Shown: one piece after another, positions 24,501 to 36,500 of the stretch | Numbering within the stretch: the first letter of the stretch is position 1 | How the letters are laid out: each line of letters starts with the position of its first letter | From: Dallia pectoralis | Lineage: Eukaryota; Chordata; Actinopteri; Esociformes; Umbridae | Reading direction: 5' to 3' | Assembly: GCA_029465975.1 (NCBI GenBank) | Contig: CM055761.1 | Location: 4,349,323 to 4,413,322 of the forward strand | Length of the DNA: 64,000 bases | Position numbers and translations under genes: made by a program | Notes under the pieces: generated by a model | The model's database searches: none | What the model saw: the letters and a program-made list of their open reading frames with translations, nothing else | Told to the model about the DNA's origin: nothing

Positions 24501-27500
24501 TCATTGGTGATTTGGTCAAAACCTTACCCTGAGTTTTTGGCCTAAGACCTAGAAAACACAAAATGATTACATTGTGCATTAACCCTCAACAGAAACACTG
24601 ACATTTACAGTTGAAAATGGAAAATAAAAAGATCGATTTGTAAAAAGCAATATGACCGAAAAATGGAACAGAACGCTGAACAGCGCAGGATAATGGTGAT
24701 ATTGTGAAATGCCAATTAAATTGAGTAAATACATTTCGGTTATTTGTAACATATACGGAAGACCGAGTTGCGGTTTTAAACTGAATTCATGAGAGCTAGA
24801 GGCCAGGAGCTGATAACGGGGCTGTAAACGTAATAACAATGCAGGCTTAAGAGCGCGACAAAGGAAACAGGAGAGAGACTTGGGAGTAGATGAGCTGGAT
24901 AGGGTTCACTGGTTTGGATAGAGTGAGTAACAGCACAGGGCACTCTGACTCTCATCTTGTCTATTTAGTATGTAAAGGAGACGCTCCTGATCCAGGCAAA
25001 CAATAAGGCGTTATCAGACTACACACAAGTCCCCGACGCCCTCCTGCCTCTGCACACTAGCAGATAGCACAACTGGACCTGGGTCAGGCAGAGGGTGGAG
25101 AAGTGATTGGTCACACTCCAGTGTGTGAGCCGTGTGGCGCTTCAGCTCTGCGCCATTTCTGGGGCGGCTGTGGCCACGAAGGCTGCGCTAACCCGTGGGG
25201 ATATTGATTCTGCGGCGCTACGTTGAACAGATTAATATGTATTAAAGAACGGAGTGCTCCTCGGTTCACATTCAAGCACACTGCTACTGGGTAATGGGTT
25301 TTAACATCAGCGTGTAGCCTCGTGAATCCTTCAGGGTTAACGTTTCTGCTGCTTATTCTTCACTAAACCTGCTGCCAAACGTTTATGCACGAAGCTAGTG
25401 GACAGTACATATGTATTTACCGCCCATAAAAAAAGAATGGACGTTCTAACAGAAAGCAGCAATACAAATCATGAATTCATTACGACTTATTATTAATGAC
25501 GAAATATTATTAATAACAGCCAAATAGGTCAAAATGAATGAAAATTAGAACAAGGTTACAACATCATGACATTGTCGAAATAGGAATATACCCCCATTAA
25601 TCGACGTGTTAATAGCATTGGATTAAGGGACAGAGAATCACCGATTCTAAGCCGGCGGAAAAAAACGTCACAAATGACACGTCACAACAGACTCCGGTGT
25701 GGCACCGTCTCAACCAGTTCTGCCAGCTGGGGACCACGGTAACGATAATGCTGGACGTCAGAGCAAACCTGGGATGGCGCGGCTGTTGCTTCCGGAGCTG
25801 TTGTCAGGCGAGGCACTGCCCGACGTGGACGGGGTGGTGGTGGCAGGATGGGCCGTGCTACTGTCAGCCCCCTGAAGGGAGTCGCCCCTCCCTGCTACAC
25901 TCTTCAGCAGCCTCCCCGGCCTGGTCTGAGCTGTGGAGGCCATGCCCGAGGGAGAGGTCTTAGGCCTGGCTCCGGGGTTAGGGTTCGGCCTCCTGTCCTG
26001 GTCCTTAGCCCTTTTCCCCCCCGATGGAGAGCCCCGGGGTCCATTAGCGGCGTCTCCGTCCCTCTTAGTCCCTCCGGGTCCAGCTGCACCATTCAGCATC
26101 GGTTTGTGCGTGGCAGAGGTTGCAGTCTTGGCATTGGCTGTTGTGCTCCGTTGCTCGCCTGATTGCTGTGTCCTGCTGCTCTTCACTTTGGATGGGTCAG
26201 CGTCTCCCGGCTTGGAGGCGTTGGTCCCCCTCCCGGTGGTAGAAGGGAGGCCTGGCGTCCCCATCCCGTCTGACTTCATGGTGGCTGATGGTGTAGCCGC
26301 AGTGGAACTTCCTGTTCCTGTGTTTCTGATGACCCGATTGGTCCGTTGGACAGGAGGGCTCTCACAGGAAGCAGCAGGACCTAACGGGCATCTCACCTCC
26401 CTCGGCTGTTAAAATAGAACAGATTTGAAGAAATCAGAGAAGTATTCCATGCACTCTTTAAACGGCTGAAATCAGAGAGGTATTCCCTGCACTCTATAAA
26501 CAGCTGAAATCAGAGAGGTATTCCCTGCACTCTATAAACAGCTGAAATCAGAGAGGTATTCCCTGCACTCTATAAACAGCTGAAATCAGAGAGGTATTCC
26601 CTGTACTCTATAAACAGCTGAAATCAGAGAGGTATTCCCTGTACTCTATAAACAGCTGAAATCAGAGAGGTATTCCCTGGACTCCTTAAACAGCTGAAAT
26701 CAGAGAAGTCTGACCTAACATATACTCGCCTGCAATTTAGAAACTGATTAGTACTGATACAGAAGCATTTCAAATGATGAATGGATGATTGTACGATCAA
26801 TACAATGAGAGCACCACATTATTAACATTGAATAAAACAGGCACGGATGGCTGAAAACTACAGAGCTGTGGTGTACGATGGTTTGTGAAGCCAAAGCAGC
26901 CACTCTCCTCATCACATTCACCAGATGTCTACCCTGTGTTAGTCAGCTGAGGCCCTGTTCAAACATCCAGGAGATATGCTGCCATTTTAGACATAGACAG
27001 GCAGCGGGACAAATGTCCTTCCAGGCTCTTGTGCCACATGAAAAAAAACATTGCTCCTGTTAGCACTCGTGTCACACTTGCGGACGGCCTTCTTCTTTGT
27101 GTATTGCAACTAGTGAGTAAGTGTGTGTGTGTGTGTGTTTGTGAATGCAAAGCTGGCCCTTTCCGCCATTCCCATGTGACAGAGTGCAGTGATATGTTTT
27201 CAAAGATAATGATCTTGGATCAGGATCGGGCAACTTAAATATGGGCGGGGACAAGAAAACATACACAGTCACATCTATTTACCGTGCGTCCAAATTATTT
27301 AAGACTCATTTTGATGAATATGAACTTCAATAGATTTTGCTGTTTTATTTATACATTTGCAATTAAACATTTTTGGGCAATTCTATTCAATAAAGCGCAG
27401 TGACGTTTTACACATTTTCATATTGGTTGTTCATGTTATAGATTTTGCTATTGTGTAACTACTTTCATTAATCCCATATTGAAGATCGATTATATTCCAA

Positions 27501-30500
27501 AATGTTATAAAAAACACACAGATTGTTTCCGTGTGAGTGTGTTACATTGTTTGTGTGTATTTCTCTACTGTCCTCAAGTGCCACGGATTTTGATTGAGCA
27601 CTGTGAGGACATCATGCGAGAGAAAAAGATGTGGCATAGTTATATAATACTTTCCCATGCAAATGCCCTCGTTGACGTGGATGGAAACGTGCCACTTATC
27701 TTATTCACATCTTAATGTTATTGCGGTTTCGCTGACATTTACATGCACGTGGTGGATATCAGTGTTTGCAACAAAATGCCAGAGGGAATAATCAATATAG
27801 GGACTATGGTTAGGGAACAAATTAGACAACATGGTTATGAGTGACGATCACTTAAAAACTGTTGATGCACAACAAAAATCAATTCATTGGACATAATGTT
27901 GTCTACTACTATTGCAAAATAAGTTCAGGCGGACGAGGATAAAATAGAAATGGTTTATCCCAGTGCTAGATCATCGCCATGTTACATGTATTGCATGTAG
28001 CATGTCAATTCTCACAATCACAGTAAAATCAGAGTTAGTGCATTCAAGTAACATCATAATCATTACACAGGTTAAAATCACATCACTACGTTTCAACAAA
28101 TGCAAGACTGGAATAAATCATTTGCTTTAAAGTAAAATAATCTTTTTATTCCTAAACATTACCTGTGAGCTTGTAAATACGGGCTTTCTCCCAAGTCTTC
28201 TACTGTCTCCTTTATCAAGAGCAGCTACGAAGAAGAACTCACGGTAAATACAACACATTCAAAACTGGATTAAACATCCTGCAATAGTTATTTGCATTAT
28301 TAAACACCGGGAGCATACAAATTGATCTGGGACATTTACAATGAGAAATGCGCCAAGGTAGCTCAGGAAATCAAAGCAAACGTGTCCACTGAAGAAACGA
28401 GTGGCGGCACGCTTGTATTCCTTCGGATGTTTTACTGACTTTCATCAATAGGCAAAACCGTGCGTGTAAATCCTGATGCGGAGAAGCGGTCATCTAATCA
28501 ATGGAACGTCAGTCAACTGGGCCTGGCGAGCCAGAAAAGACTCCGTTTCCCCGGAGACGCTCCAAATCAGGAGCGAACGGCTGCACCGGAATGTGGCAGA
28601 GTGTCCTTGCCTGGGTGTACAGTGTGTCCGTATTATGCAAATATGTTACTGTATTGACGTATGCGTAGTCACGCCGTGCCTCGCTGCATATCTGCATGCA
28701 CATTCGAACTAGGGGCTCTAAGGAGACAGGTTCAATTACTATGAAGTGTGAGTGGGAATCAAAAAGCCAATTCTAAATAATTCACGCAATGCATTTCAAT
28801 GCATCACAGTCAAAACAAAGCAGGGCAGCATTCGGTCTTAGAGCACGCGTGTAATTGTTAACTATATCCACAAAGAGAAAGGAACTGAACCCTGCACACC
28901 CACCCAGTATTTCACATGCAAGTTTGGTGCAGTTAGCATGTTAGCCTAGTCTTTAACACAAAAGTCCCAGATTAAAGGTTGGTTGTGAGACTGAGGTACC
29001 CAGCCGAACAATAGATAGCCTGCAGGTTGTGGCTATTTGTGGTGTGTACAGCAGCCAAGCTGAAAGTAATTGTTTGATGGTACCCAGAAGAAGCCACGTT
29101 AATGTATGCCTCAGGGCTTTGGGCTCCATCCCCGTCTAACCGAACGAAGACAGAGCCACGGCTCCATTAAGGTAGCCTGATCCCAGATCTGTTCGGCGTC
29201 GTCCGTGGCCATCTCCTAGTGGCCAGTCGCTCCAAACAAGATCAAAGAATGTAACCAAATCCGGGAGAAGCCTCTGTTGTTTGTTTGGGAAAACCCCCCA
29301 AACAACACACCCTGCAGCCTGCTATTATATCCCATCTGAGCTGAGACGAAATCTCTCCACATTGATGGATGGATCAGTCTTCCAGCTCCAGCTCCATGGA
29401 TAAAAGATGTCAGTTCTCCCTTCTCTTACCTGCCAGTATCCTGTCTCTGTGCTTGGAGGGCAGGGTCTCCCATCCCGGCGTGTGGCGGACGGCGTAGAAC
29501 GACTGGAGCAGGAAGGTCCACAGCCGAGCGTGCAGCGCACTAATCTCTCTCCTGAATGGCTGGTTGGTACGAGACGAGGACAGGGCAGGGAGGAGGAGAG
29601 GGAGAGAGGGAGCACGAGCCAATCAGCAGCTGCTCAATGGACCGGTCCCCATGGTAACACCCCCCACCCCACCCCTCCTACAAAATGCACTTGAGCTCCC
29701 TTGAGCTGAATGGATGATGTCATCAGCTGAGGCTACTGGAGACTGCCGTCGCGCCCGCCTCCTGGCCTCAGTGCTCAAACGAAAACAGACCCCCCCCTCA
29801 CTCATTCCCGCTGGCTTTAACACACCCACTCTCCTTCTCCCTCTGGCTCTGTCACTCTCTAACCACAGGGAGAATATAAGACACTCCCATGCCTCCTCAC
29901 GCTTCCCCCGTCTCTAATCCACCCGCTGTATTCCTAGTAGGTTGTGACCCGTCTGCCTGCAGCCAAACAGCCTCCATCCAGCCAGGTGACTTCACAGCCG
30001 GCAGCCTTCAGCGGGGGCACACTGCCCTGGCAGTAATTACACACGAATAATGGGGTTCTGGAACTGTCAACCACTACCTTTGACCTGAACGTCTGCCTGT
30101 CTCTCTGTGGGTGTGTTCGTATATTGTTCCACAAACACGACGCAGAAGCAGAATATGAACAGAAACTGCAGTTCAGAGATCCATTTCACCTGCTCCTCGT
30201 TCCCACGGACCTCCTCCAGGACGGACCCTTCACTTTTCGTCTCCTCCAGGACTGACCCTTCTGCTTTCACCTCCTCCCCAGCAAGGTGTCCCACAGTGAC
30301 AAACAGGTCACAACAGTTGTCCACGGCGACCCTGTCCCGTATGGCGGAACACAGTTTCTTCAACAGGGCAGGCTCTCGCGTTGACTCCTCTCTCTGCAGA
30401 ACAAACACACAGCCTCACAGTCAATCAATCAATCAATACCATCAGCTCATAATACATAACCCTAGAAAAAAACGTATTCAGCAATATCCATTATTTTTTG

Positions 30501-33500
30501 CAAGTATTGGCTCTGAAATGCTGATAAACGAATAGTGCATGAATGTATATAAGGACGTGCTGTGTCTCCCCTCTCTTACCCGTCGTAGGTTGTGGAAGGC
30601 CGGCGTGTGTGTCACCCGGGCCAGGTTTGTGACGATGAAAGACAGACACTGGTCCTGGAGCTCTGTGGCCAGCACCACTGTCTGTTTTGCCCACTTGACC
30701 TCCGGGAGACTACCAAGCAAGTGGTCGCTGCCACATAGCAGGTTCACAGCCGTCTGTATGGTCTGAGTGGAGGAAACATGCCGTCTCTGGATGACTACAT
30801 TCAACAGTGCTCTATGGTCCTGCCTCCTCTCAACATGAACTTTCTTATGAGCTCTTATTGCAGTGCTTTTGTCCCAACACACCACATGCGACAGCACGTG
30901 CAACCACATGCGACAGCACGTGCAACCACATGCCACAGCGCGTGCAACCACATGCCACAGCGCGTGCAACCACATGCCACAGCGCGTGCAACCACATGCC
31001 ACAGCGCGTGCAACCACATGCCACAGCGCGTACAACCACATGCGACAGCGCGTACAACCACATGCGACAGCGCGTACAACCACATGTGACAGCGCGTACA
31101 ACCACATGTGACAGCGCGTACAACCACATGTCACAGCACGTGCAACCACATCTGTTCGGTGTCGTCCGTGGCCATCTCCTAGTGGCCAGTCGCTCCAAAC
31201 AAGATCAAAGAATGTAACCAAATCCGGGAGAAGCCTCTGTTGTTTGTTTGGGAAAACCCCCCAAACAACACACCCTGCAGCCTGCTATTATATCCCATCT
31301 GAGCTGAGAGGAAATCTCTCCACATCTCCAGCACGTGCAACCACATGTCACAGCACGTGCAACCACATGTCACAGCACATACAACCACATGTCACAGCAC
31401 GTGCAACCACATGTCACAGCACATACAACCACATGTCACAGCACATGCAACCGCCTTATAAAAGTATTCAGACCCCTGCACTTTCACAACATACTGTAGT
31501 GATATAGACAATATCTTTCATTACATTTTGAACAGTGCACCCAGGACAGGCAGCTCAGGAGCAGCCATAGAATCACCTTATCCCAGGACAAGAACCAGCT
31601 GGCTGTTCACAACCATCATCTTTACCTCCTGCTTCATTCCAGGAAGTGTTCTGATTCTCTACCGTTCTATTCTCGTCCGAGGCGTGGACTTGTACACTCC
31701 TCACAACAGACTTAACAACGATGGAAACCCACGCCGGACCAAACACCACCACTTCAAGGCTTTTGAAATAATTACTTGGAGTGAGCAAGTACACACATGG
31801 AGTGAAGGTCTGATGGAGTCAGGGTGTAGCTGCTCAATCACCTGACTGTCCTCCTACACCAGCCTGTACCCATACTGGCCTCCTGGTCACGCCGGCCATA
31901 AAGGACCGTTATTTAATAAAGATGACCATGCTCATTAGATCATGTTTACACTGACTTCCTGTGTGGGAAACATCAAGAATGAGAATCTAATTGAGTTGAG
32001 GATGTTGGGGTGTGTGTGTGTGTGTCTGTATAACCCACTATGGCTCCAGTCACTGCGTTTAAACAGGCTCTCTGGACCTCGCAGGGTAACAGGGCGAAGT
32101 TCCTCTCCGACCAGCTCTTCACGTAGTGCTCAGCGACCCATCTGAAACAAGCAGTCCAAACACGTTCATTCTAATGCGGCAGACGCACAGCTCGTTAAAT
32201 CACCGCCCGGTCGCTTTTATATAGACACTGCGAACGGAGGAGGTAAACAGAGACACATGATGAGTTGGGCGGGTCATGAATCTCTGGCAGGCACAGGATT
32301 GTTAAACTCAATTAAATATGATGATTTGCACGGCAACATCATTGACATACACACAGCAATTTATTTCCAAAGTGGATGATCCACGGAAAACCATCTAGTG
32401 TTTATTCTAGTGTTAAACAACGTCTGTGAGTGTTAAGTGAACACACTAATGGGGTATGGGTGTTAAACAACCTGTGTTGATTGAGAGAGTACTATTTTGT
32501 CCATTTGGAAACTAAACCAAGGGATAACGCAACTCCCTCAATGCCTTTGTTGCTAGTTGATGTTCAAGTTGAGTCTGTCTGACCACTTAATTTATCTACA
32601 CTATGCAGTGTTAACATAGAAATGAACACTATGATTTCGGTGGTCTTTCATAAACACTTTGAAAGTGTCGATTTTAGCAGTCAGTCGATGTGAACCCCGA
32701 ACACACATGTTTATGCTGAGGCAGAACCAATCCAGCGTGGCCCCAGCGAGCCTGGGGTTCTGCAATACTCTATATAACCAAGAGAAAAATGATATAAATA
32801 TATGCCCAACTGCAGGCCACAGCCTATAGGGGACTATACGGGGAATATAATGCCATTTAGGACGAAGACAACGTTCATGAACATGATTGACCCTTGTCCT
32901 GCTGCAGCAGAAAGTCGTGGCACTAATACAAATGACAGATCAAATTCTGCTGCCCCAAAACTGCCAGGCATTGTATGGTCGAGTCCCAAAAGGCACCATA
33001 TTCTTATTTTAGCGCACTACTGACCAGGGCCCATATAAGTGCTCCATCGAGATGAGGGTGCCATTTGAGACCAACCATCTCAGTGAAACATCTCACTTTC
33101 TTATTCCCTGTCTCGGGGCCAGGGATGGTTGGGAGGCAACATCCCGAGGAGGGCAAATGTCACTGGCTCACCACTGAACTAAGCAGGCCGCTAACACAGT
33201 CAGACACACTCCCACACTCCCTCCACCCAGCTGCTTGCAGCGTTGGTGTTCAAATCCTCTGCCCTACATTGCCACAGCTCTGTGTTCCTGCTGCAGCTCC
33301 AGTCTCCCATCTGCTCATGGCAGTTATGAGCAGAAACTGGGTCTCTGTGTGTGTGTGTGTTTGAATCTCCAAGACAATCCAAAGCCCTCCATCCTAACCA
33401 CACCCACCAGGGGCTGGTTTGGGTCTGCCCGCTGCAGGGTAACACCATCCACGACCGGCCCTCCATTGAAGTCCTATGTGACTCCAGGGCAAGGAAGTGT

Positions 33501-36500
33501 TCAGAAAAGACAATGGCTGAACACATCCACTCCACTAAACTGCAGGTCAATCACTACACACCGCCAATACTTGTAATGACCATCCCGAGGTGCCTGGTCT
33601 GATGCAGTGAATTAATGGGGAACGATTAAGTGGCGAGTGAGTGTCTGCGGAAGTCCCAGGAAGAAAAATACGTTGCCGAGCTGCAAATTATTGATTGGTT
33701 CAGTTAATTCTCACAGTTATGACACCGGCTGACTCTAGTTACTGACAGTAAGTGAAATTAAAACATTGTCTCTGTGAGACTGACTTTGTTTAGATCTTCC
33801 GAAATGACAGCTTGGCTTAAATCATACACTTTCAAATACAAACCTGACCTGTTTTGTGTGCATCTTACTGCCAGATGGAATCCAAACACAGATGGTAAGT
33901 TTAAGAGTTCCTTTACCCCCATATAAGGCCAACTGTAATTATACCATTGCCTGTAGCCTGACTTATGCTTTTTGGCATCATTCAATATATAATGTAGCTA
34001 TTGCCCTACATATCATAGCACAACATGGGGGGCTATATTGTCCCTGTTTAGTCCACTAACACAACCCTCCATCCACACAACATGGGGGGCTATAAAAACA
34101 GGATTGACATTAATTCCATTACAGTTTGTTTTTCCTCCAATTACAGTGAATTGCAGGAAACTGGACAGCAACCATGTTGATAAATCTGGTAAACAGAGAT
34201 AAAACCTGATTCCAAATAAAACTGTAATTCAGCAAGTAATAACCGTCCAAATGCCTGGCGGACCCTCACCTTATACACATGGTGTGGAGGTTCTGGAGAC
34301 CCAGGGTGTGTGTGAGGGACAGGCACTCCAGGATGGTCTTCTGAACACCGTCCACAGGCTGTGGTCAACAAGAAAAACGGACACGTCGAACAGGAAATAA
34401 ACTGAACAGCTGTTCAGATTGACATGGACAGTTGCACAGAAAACATCTTTAATAAATGCTTGTGTACGCTCGGTACAAAAACATCTTTATAGTGTTTAAC
34501 GTACAGATGGTGGATGTGATACTGGGCATTGTTTTGTAGTAGGAGTGAAAATATAAATTTCTCTGGTGCCGCCAGCCAGCGGGTTGGAGAGTGGCTGTAT
34601 ATCACAAAGGCGCAGAACAACACACAATATGATCTGTAGCCAAAGCACATGGTCAGGTAGGAGTAATGAAAGAGGCTGTTCAGAGAACTGGAACACAGCC
34701 TCACATTGTGTTATGGGCGCAGGGATGCCTGCAAGCTACCAAACTGAACAGGCAGGCAGAGCACCGAATCAGCAGAGTAGGATGTTCTGTGTTTTGTTGA
34801 GCAGCTAAATGTGTTCATACAGACGGCATTCTGATGCACACTGGTCTGAACCTAGAGGAATCGAACTGCAGATAAAGGGCGGAGCTTTGCTTGTCCCAAT
34901 GCTGTATGTGCAGCGAAAAGCACGGTAAGACTTGCAGGAGCAAACAAATACAATAAAAAAAGAAATGATCCCTACCAACCTGGCCAGTCAGATAGGACAA
35001 TGTCAACACTTAAGCTAACCTACCTTGGGGAAAAACCGGCAGTTGTCTCTGGTCAGCATCATCTCCACTACGTCTTTCAGTCCCTCCAGACCCAACATGT
35101 CAGCTGCCAACACCACCTGACTGGGTTTAAAGCAGATTGTGGTGTTGTGGTGGTTGGTGAGGTGGTGGTGTTGTGGTAGTGGTTGGTATCAGAGCAGTTA
35201 CCTGGCATTAGCTCTGGGTGGAAGGTCTAATATGGCACCATACATGAACTGCAGAAGAACGTCCATCTCATCTGGACCCAAACTAAAAATAACAACAAAC
35301 AGTAGAATATTGGGCATTATGTTTGGGCTAATCGGGGTGTATAATCGGGTATGTACAAGAGAACAAGTCTATTTACTGAGCCACATGACGTTTTATTTCT
35401 TTCAGAAATGTCGTGGTAGGAGAAGAACATGACTTAGATAGGGCTACAGGGCATTTCTCCCAGCAGCCCTCCAGCACGGCCATCATCTATGGTGAGAGTG
35501 TCGGTCCTGCTTACACTCAAATCAGCACGGCACAAAAACACACTGACATCATTCTGCCCGATTAGGTTAAAACCCTCAGAGCAGTGCATTTTGGACGACT
35601 TCATCATTAGAAAACTGTCAGAGTGCATCTAAACTGGAGGAATTCAGTGGAAATGTCTGTGTCAGCACAATTCACAAGCACAATTCCAATTGTTTGCACT
35701 TGTCGACTGCTGAAATGGGACCACAGCATTTCAGAAAAAACTCCTGGCAGAGACAACCAAGTTTTAGTGTCATTTATTATACCATTGATATGAATAAGAT
35801 CCAGTAGCACAACAGACCCAGAGCATCAATGGCCCATCATAGTGGATATTAGGGGCTTATCCTTGTCTGCGGTCCTCTTTTGTTATCTAACATGCAGACG
35901 GAGCGCACGGCCCAAACGTGCACCATCGCAACACAAAAAGGCAATTCCAATGACACCAGGCAGAGTTCAGATGGTGAGTTGGGCTCAGATAGGGCATCTA
36001 TCCTACAACACTTCATGACATGGTGACATATAACAGTTGATGTCAAGATGTGATTCTCCCAAGACTCCGCCTGACTGTGCTGTTCTGAAAGTGTGATCGC
36101 TCGATTCCCCCACACCATCTTCCTCACAGTGCGTGGGCGCACATGTGACCTCTTCTAGGGAAATTTGTAACCGTTCCAGACTCCTGAAACCTTTTCATTA
36201 TTGCCCAGACTATACTGAGTGTCTTTTGAAAATGTTCATCCAATTTGATATTCTTCAACTCATCTGTGCATATTTTCTCTCTTTGTTTTTACAGATGGTA
36301 ATGACGACAAAGGATTATTATCGCAACCTCATATTGGTACATATGGGAACAGAAACAGGTGAAAAGCATCAATAAGAATTCCTAACAGTTTGCATTTTAC
36401 ATTACCTTCTTTTTTGAAACGTGTCAAACCCCATACAGATCCAGCTCTGTGTCCTGATATATTCACTGAACCCACAGTCTGAATTATTAATGTACTACAG

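Noticed and set aside
29430..29551. Alternative acceptor for a btbd8 exon at CATTCAG (29551)
   Set aside because: It would need two leftover bases from the previous exon, whose best donor (30190) leaves none. The acceptor at 29559 after a long pyrimidine tract gives matching phase.
30478..31221. 247-codon minus frame (CGCTRCHMWLYAL repeats)
   Set aside because: It is produced by the 22-bp minisatellite and runs out of frame into a true btbd8 exon (30762-30580), which is read in another frame.
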